From positions 1-17,125 of the forward strand of contig JAGOGF010000044.1 in assembly GCA_017996845.1 (NCBI GenBank): a stretch of DNA of 17,125 nucleotides. Direction: 5' to 3'. The position numbers and the translations under genes are program-made. The DNA is from Butyrivibrio sp. (GTDB taxonomy: Bacteria; Bacillota_A; Clostridia; Lachnospirales; Lachnospiraceae). Positions 14,306-17,125 of the stretch are shown one piece after another; position 1 is the first letter of the stretch, and each line of letters opens with the position of its first letter. The notes beneath the pieces are model-generated. The model saw nothing but the letters and a program-made list of their open reading frames with translations, did not search any database and was not told where the DNA came from.

Positions 14306-15214
14306 TCATTTTGTGTCAAAATATGTCCTGCTCTTGTAGTCTGATCCCAAAAAGCTGAGCTGCTCTCCTGCTGCCTTGTCCTCAAACGTATGTATATAAG
14401 AAAACAGATTCTCTGCACCATTTACAATACCGTTTTGTGCACAGGTATGACGGATCAGCTGCAAAAGCGCTTCCTGTTCTTTGGAAGGCAGCTCATATTG
14501 ATTGCCGTATGCACGCTGATATCGTTCTTTCATTCCGGGAAAGTGCCGGTCCAGCTGTGCATAAAAATACTGCCTGTCACCATCCCGCAGTGTCAAACCA
14601 ATTCCAAATTCCAATATGCCGTATACCTTTGCCCGAATGCAGTAATCCAAAAGCCCCTCTATATTTTCTCTGGTATCATTGATAAACGGCAAAATCGGGG
14701 TCATCCAGCAGATTGTCGGTATGCCCTCCTGCCGCAGGATATCGAGTACTTCAAAACGCCTTTTTGTCGTACATACACCTGGTTCCAGGACTTTGCACAG
14801 TTCCTCATCATAAGTAGTCATCGTCATCTGTACCACGCATTTGGTGGTATGGCTAATCTGCCGGAGCAGATCCAGATCCCGCAGGATCAGATCTGACTTT
14901 GTCTGTATTGCAAGTCCATAACCGTATTGCAGAATCAGTTCCAGACATTTTCTGGTCAGGCCAAGTTCCTTTTCCAGCGGAATATACGGATCACTCATGG
15001 AACCGGTTCCGATCATACAGCGCTTTCTTTTATGCAGCAGGGCCTGTTCCAGGAGCTGCGGTGCATTCATTTTAACTGCGATATCTTCAAAAGCATGATC
15101 CATCTGATAACAGGTACTTCTGGCATCACAATATATGCAGCCATGCTGGCAGCCTCTGTATATATTCATTCCGTTTTGTGCGGATAAAATCGCCTTTGCT
15201 CTGATTTCATGCAT
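14306..15214 (-). CDS. SPL family radical SAM protein
   Basis: 302 residues from ATG 15214, with GTGGGG six bases before it. The radical SAM cluster motif CQHGCIYCDARS (C22, C26, C29) follows NIYRGCQ, the arrangement found in spore-photoproduct-lyase-like proteins (COG1533). Further family blocks are MIGTGSMSDPYIPLE, LAIQTKSDLILRDLDLL and VVQMTMTTYDEELCKVLEPG. These enzymes use a 4Fe-4S cluster and S-adenosylmethionine for radical chemistry; true SplB repairs UV spore photoproduct, but most COG1533 members have unknown substrates, and this protein is not clearly SplB. The frame extends to 15307 but would overlap the upstream gene. It lies between a CPBP gene 53 bp upstream and the AraC/GyrI gene, with no terminator on either side. 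Confidence 0.9.
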   Translation of the reverse strand: MHEIRAKAILSAQNGMNIYRGCQHGCIYCDARSTCYQMDHAFEDIAVKMNAPQLLEQALLHKRKRCMIGTGSMSDPYIPLEKELGLTRKCLELILQYGYGLAIQTKSDLILRDLDLLRQISHTTKCVVQMTMTTYDEELCKVLEPGVCTTKRRFEVLDILRQEGIPTICWMTPILPFINDTRENIEGLLDYCIRAKVYGILEFGIGLTLRDGDRQYFYAQLDRHFPGMKERYQRAYGNQYELPSKEQEALLQLIRHTCAQNGIVNGAENLFSYIHTFEDKAAGEQLSFLGSDYKSRTYFDTK

Positions 15215-15267
15215 AAGTGTCCCCACTGCTGACCATATGAAAACGGTCCATTCTCTTTTTAATTTTG

Positions 15268-16218
15268 TTACGCCTCTGCCTTGTCCTTTTGGGGTACAAA
15301 TTTCCATGTGAGCAGAAATACCATGGAAGCTGCCGCAAGAATAACCACCGGAACCATAATCCCTACCTCTTTTTTATGGAGCAGCGAAAAAAAATAAGGC
15401 ATCAGATTGTTGAGCATGTGTATACCGATGCATGGAATGATTGACCCAAAATGATACGCAGTATATCCCAAGAGCAGTGCCAGCGGCAAAACATAAAATA
15501 CCTGCATGAGATTCATATGGTAAATTCCGAAAAGAACAGCCTGAACAATGATGACTCCTTTTACAGGCATATATTTTGCCAATAATTTCATTACAATTCC
15601 GCGAAGCGCCATTTCCTCCAGAACAGGAGCCAGAATTACCACCGTAAGAAACGCAATGACCGGATTTCCTCCTGTTGCACTGTCCATAATACTTTCAAAA
15701 TCTTTCTCTGCTCCCGGAAATGCTGCCGAAACTGCATATGATATCAAAAGTGCCATTCCGTATACTGCCGCTATGGCTGAAACAAGCAGCAGTATCGTCC
15801 TGCTGTTCAGCAGAGAACTGATCAGACGCTGTCTTTTTTGAACCCTCTGTTCCTTAGGCATACTGCGGTCAGGTTTACATTTTGCACGAAAAATCAGATA
15901 AATAACAGCCCCCTCGATCAGAATACTGATAAAAGTGATATTCGTCATGATACCGGGTGTCTGTACCCTGTTTGCCAGTTCTGCTATCTCTCGTCCCGGG
16001 TCTGCCCCCGTTTGCGTCATACCGATAATCATATATCCGATCACGCAGACAAAAGCCCCGACTACCTGCAGTGCCAGAAAAAGCATAATGTACAAAAGTC
16101 CGTTTACAATGCCCCTGCAATATCCTGCCGCCAGTTTTTTGCGCGGCAATCCACTCTCCTGCATCTGTACCTCATTCTCTGCTGTTTCGGAATTGTTTTC
16201 ACTTACTCCCATATTCAT
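15268..16218 (-). CDS. CPBP family intramembrane glutamic endopeptidase
   Basis: 316 residues. A polar N-terminus of about 35 residues is followed by roughly eight hydrophobic helices. The three CPBP (Abi/Rce1-like) motifs are present: APVLEEMALRG (E201, E202, R206), FGIYHMN (H234) and GIHMLNNL (H267, N271). These form the active site of CAAX-protease-like intramembrane enzymes; in bacteria the family is linked to processing of small peptides or bacteriocin self-protection, but the substrate here is unknown, and no bacteriocin gene is seen nearby. ATG 16218 overlaps the AlkD-like stop as ATGA, implying translational coupling; an ATG two codons later is possible. It is the second gene of the probable operon. 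Confidence 0.92.
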   Translation of the reverse strand: MNMGVSENNSETAENEVQMQESGLPRKKLAAGYCRGIVNGLLYIMLFLALQVVGAFVCVIGYMIIGMTQTGADPGREIAELANRVQTPGIMTNITFISILIEGAVIYLIFRAKCKPDRSMPKEQRVQKRQRLISSLLNSRTILLLVSAIAAVYGMALLISYAVSAAFPGAEKDFESIMDSATGGNPVIAFLTVVILAPVLEEMALRGIVMKLLAKYMPVKGVIIVQAVLFGIYHMNLMQVFYVLPLALLLGYTAYHFGSIIPCIGIHMLNNLMPYFFSLLHKKEVGIMVPVVILAAASMVFLLTWKFVPQKDKAEA

Positions 16219-16895
16219 ACCTGCTTCTTTCTCTTATAGGTATTCAGATATTCTTTCTGTTCAGGTGTAATACGATAGCTTTCTCTTGCTTTCTGGATTA
16301 CCTTATTATGCGTCCATACATCCAGTCTGTTCTGTTCAATATACGGAATGACCGTTTCATATTGCTTTGCAAGCGCCGTTGCAAAGTACCACGCTACCAT
16401 CATATTGATATAATATTCTTCCGATCGGATATGGGCGACCATCTCCGGATACTTCGTATCATAATCATCATCCAGAAATTGCTGCATCAGTATCCCGACT
16501 GCAAAACGCACCGTATAGGTTTGATCCGATATAATCCATTTTTCAATATACGGCAAAAGGAGATCTTTGTTTTTTGTAAAAATCTTTGGCGACATCTGAT
16601 CTGCTGTTGCCCAATTGTCCACGTAGGGAAGAAACCTTTCCAGATCACGGATACACTGATCGAAATCTTTTTCTTCTGAGATCACAAAGGCATGAATCTG
16701 GTTCTCCTCAAAATATCTGTGTGGCAGTTTTTCTATAAAAGCCTCTGCTTTCTGTTCTTTTAAAAGTTTTTTTGCATATTTTTTCAAATCCGGTGTCCGT
16801 ATTCCGATAATGCTCTCCGGAATAACTGTCGGGATGAGTTTACGCTGAAATTCAGCATACTTTACATCTTTTTTCTGTAATAACTCCTGCTCCAT
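16215..16895 (-). CDS. AlkD-like DNA alkylation repair protein (HEAT-repeat glycosylase)
   Basis: 226 residues from ATG 16895, four bases after AAAGGAG (16900-16906). A GTG 13 codons upstream is possible but weaker. The N-terminal block YAEFQRKLIPTV...IIGIRTPDLKKYAK is typical of AlkD-family proteins. The expected active-site residues are visible: W95 and D99 in YVDNWATADQMSPK and W169 in MMVAWYFATAL, matching the Trp-Asp-Trp set of Bacillus cereus AlkD. AlkD excises N3- and N7-alkylated purines using a HEAT-like superhelix rather than base flipping. It is the first gene of the probable operon, with the CPBP gene overlapping its stop. A promoter candidate lies about 80 bp upstream. Confidence 0.92.
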   Translation of the reverse strand: MEQELLQKKDVKYAEFQRKLIPTVIPESIIGIRTPDLKKYAKKLLKEQKAEAFIEKLPHRYFEENQIHAFVISEEKDFDQCIRDLERFLPYVDNWATADQMSPKIFTKNKDLLLPYIEKWIISDQTYTVRFAVGILMQQFLDDDYDTKYPEMVAHIRSEEYYINMMVAWYFATALAKQYETVIPYIEQNRLDVWTHNKVIQKARESYRITPEQKEYLNTYKRKKQV

Positions 16896-16978
16896 CAGGC
16901 TCCTTTCAGAATCATCTGTATCCTGCTCTGACACATGCTGATCTCATTGCGTTTTTTATTATAATATCACAAAAAAAG

Positions 16979-17006
16979 ATTTTATTTTTTCTCTATTTGT
17001 TATCAA
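16979..17006 (-). promoter_or_regulatory. Promoter candidate for the AlkD-CPBP-SPL-AraC operon
   Basis: Minus-strand TTGATA (17001-17006), 16-bp spacer, TAAAAT (16979-16984). Its -35 overlaps by two bases that of the divergent plus-strand promoter. A TATAAT on the minus strand at 16958-16963 is an alternative -10 but lacks a -35. Confidence 0.45.
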
Positions 17007-17025
17007 CATATTATCGTGTTAAAAT
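16997..17025 (+). promoter_or_regulatory. Promoter of the plus-strand gene at the right edge
   Basis: TTGTTA (16997-17002), 17-bp spacer, TAAAAT (17020-17025), about 42 bp before ATG 17068. Confidence 0.5.
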
Positions 17026-17067
17026 AAATGCAAGGAAACAAAATGCCATGTAAAAAGGAGGATTAAA

Positions 17068-17125
17068 ATGCGCGCAAGAAGAACCCCGATTGAAGCAACC
17101 ATTGTTCCCTATGAACTGAATAAGG
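17068..17125 (+). CDS. Unidentified protein, first 19 codons only
   Basis: ATG 17068 follows a strong AAGGAGG (17055-17061) by six bases, and the frame stays open to the window edge. The visible peptide is MRARRTPIEATIVPYELNK. This is too short to assign a family; no signal peptide or membrane segment is apparent. Evidence that it is a real gene is the ribosome binding site plus the promoter at 16997-17025. It is divergent from the AlkD-like operon. Confidence 0.7.
   Translation, partial: MRARRTPIEATIVPYELNK

Noticed and set aside
1..17125. CRISPR array, insertion sequence or tandem repeat
   Set aside because: No regularly spaced repeats, transposase-like reading frames or terminal inverted repeats were seen by eye.

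Overview
This looks like ordinary chromosome of an anaerobic, moderately AT-rich Firmicute. A gut Clostridia of the Lachnospiraceae type is the best guess. The basis is strong AGGAGG-type ribosome binding sites, sigma-A-like promoters, a YolD/Y-family polymerase pair under a GAAC-N4-GTTC-type LexA box, a ferredoxin-tailed aldo/keto reductase and a multi-PAS hybrid kinase. The taxonomic call is inference. I see no phage structural genes, transposase, integrase, IS element or CRISPR array.

Layout. (1) Positions 1-2904, minus strand: a compact operon of an NSS-family sodium symporter, a YkgJ-type cysteine-cluster protein and a MATE exporter that runs off the left edge; junctions are 1 nt or less. 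(2) 2962-6833, minus strand: a terminator hairpin, a YibE/F membrane protein, a secreted purple-acid-phosphatase-like enzyme 17 nt upstream of it, and a LacX-type mutarotase with its own promoter and a palindrome at the expected start of transcription. (3) 6998-7192, plus strand: tRNA-Leu(CAA) with promoter and a very long terminator stem. (4) 7259-8955, plus strand: a Y-family polymerase and a YolD-like protein as a two-gene operon, with a LexA-like box between -35 and -10. (5) 8907-11873, minus strand: a 948-residue soluble hybrid histidine kinase whose 3' end overlaps yolD tail to tail by 49 bp. (6) 11878-13242, minus strand: an aldo/keto reductase with two 4Fe-4S motifs, expressed from a promoter with a 19-bp spacer and central dyad typical of MerR-family control, plus a second perfect inverted repeat in its leader. 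(7) 13314-16895, minus strand: a likely operon of an AlkD-like DNA glycosylase, a CPBP protease, an SPL-type radical SAM protein and an AraC/GyrI regulator, ended by a symmetric terminator. (8) 17068 to the right edge, plus strand: the first 19 codons of an unidentified gene, divergent from (7).

Functional reading. The window is rich in stress and envelope functions: damage-inducible polymerase, alkylation repair, SPL-like radical SAM, MerR-type reductase promoter, two transporters and an orphan sensor kinase. The most interesting points are regulatory sites and gene arrangements rather than one clearly new system. All calls are from reading the sequence; no database search was run.
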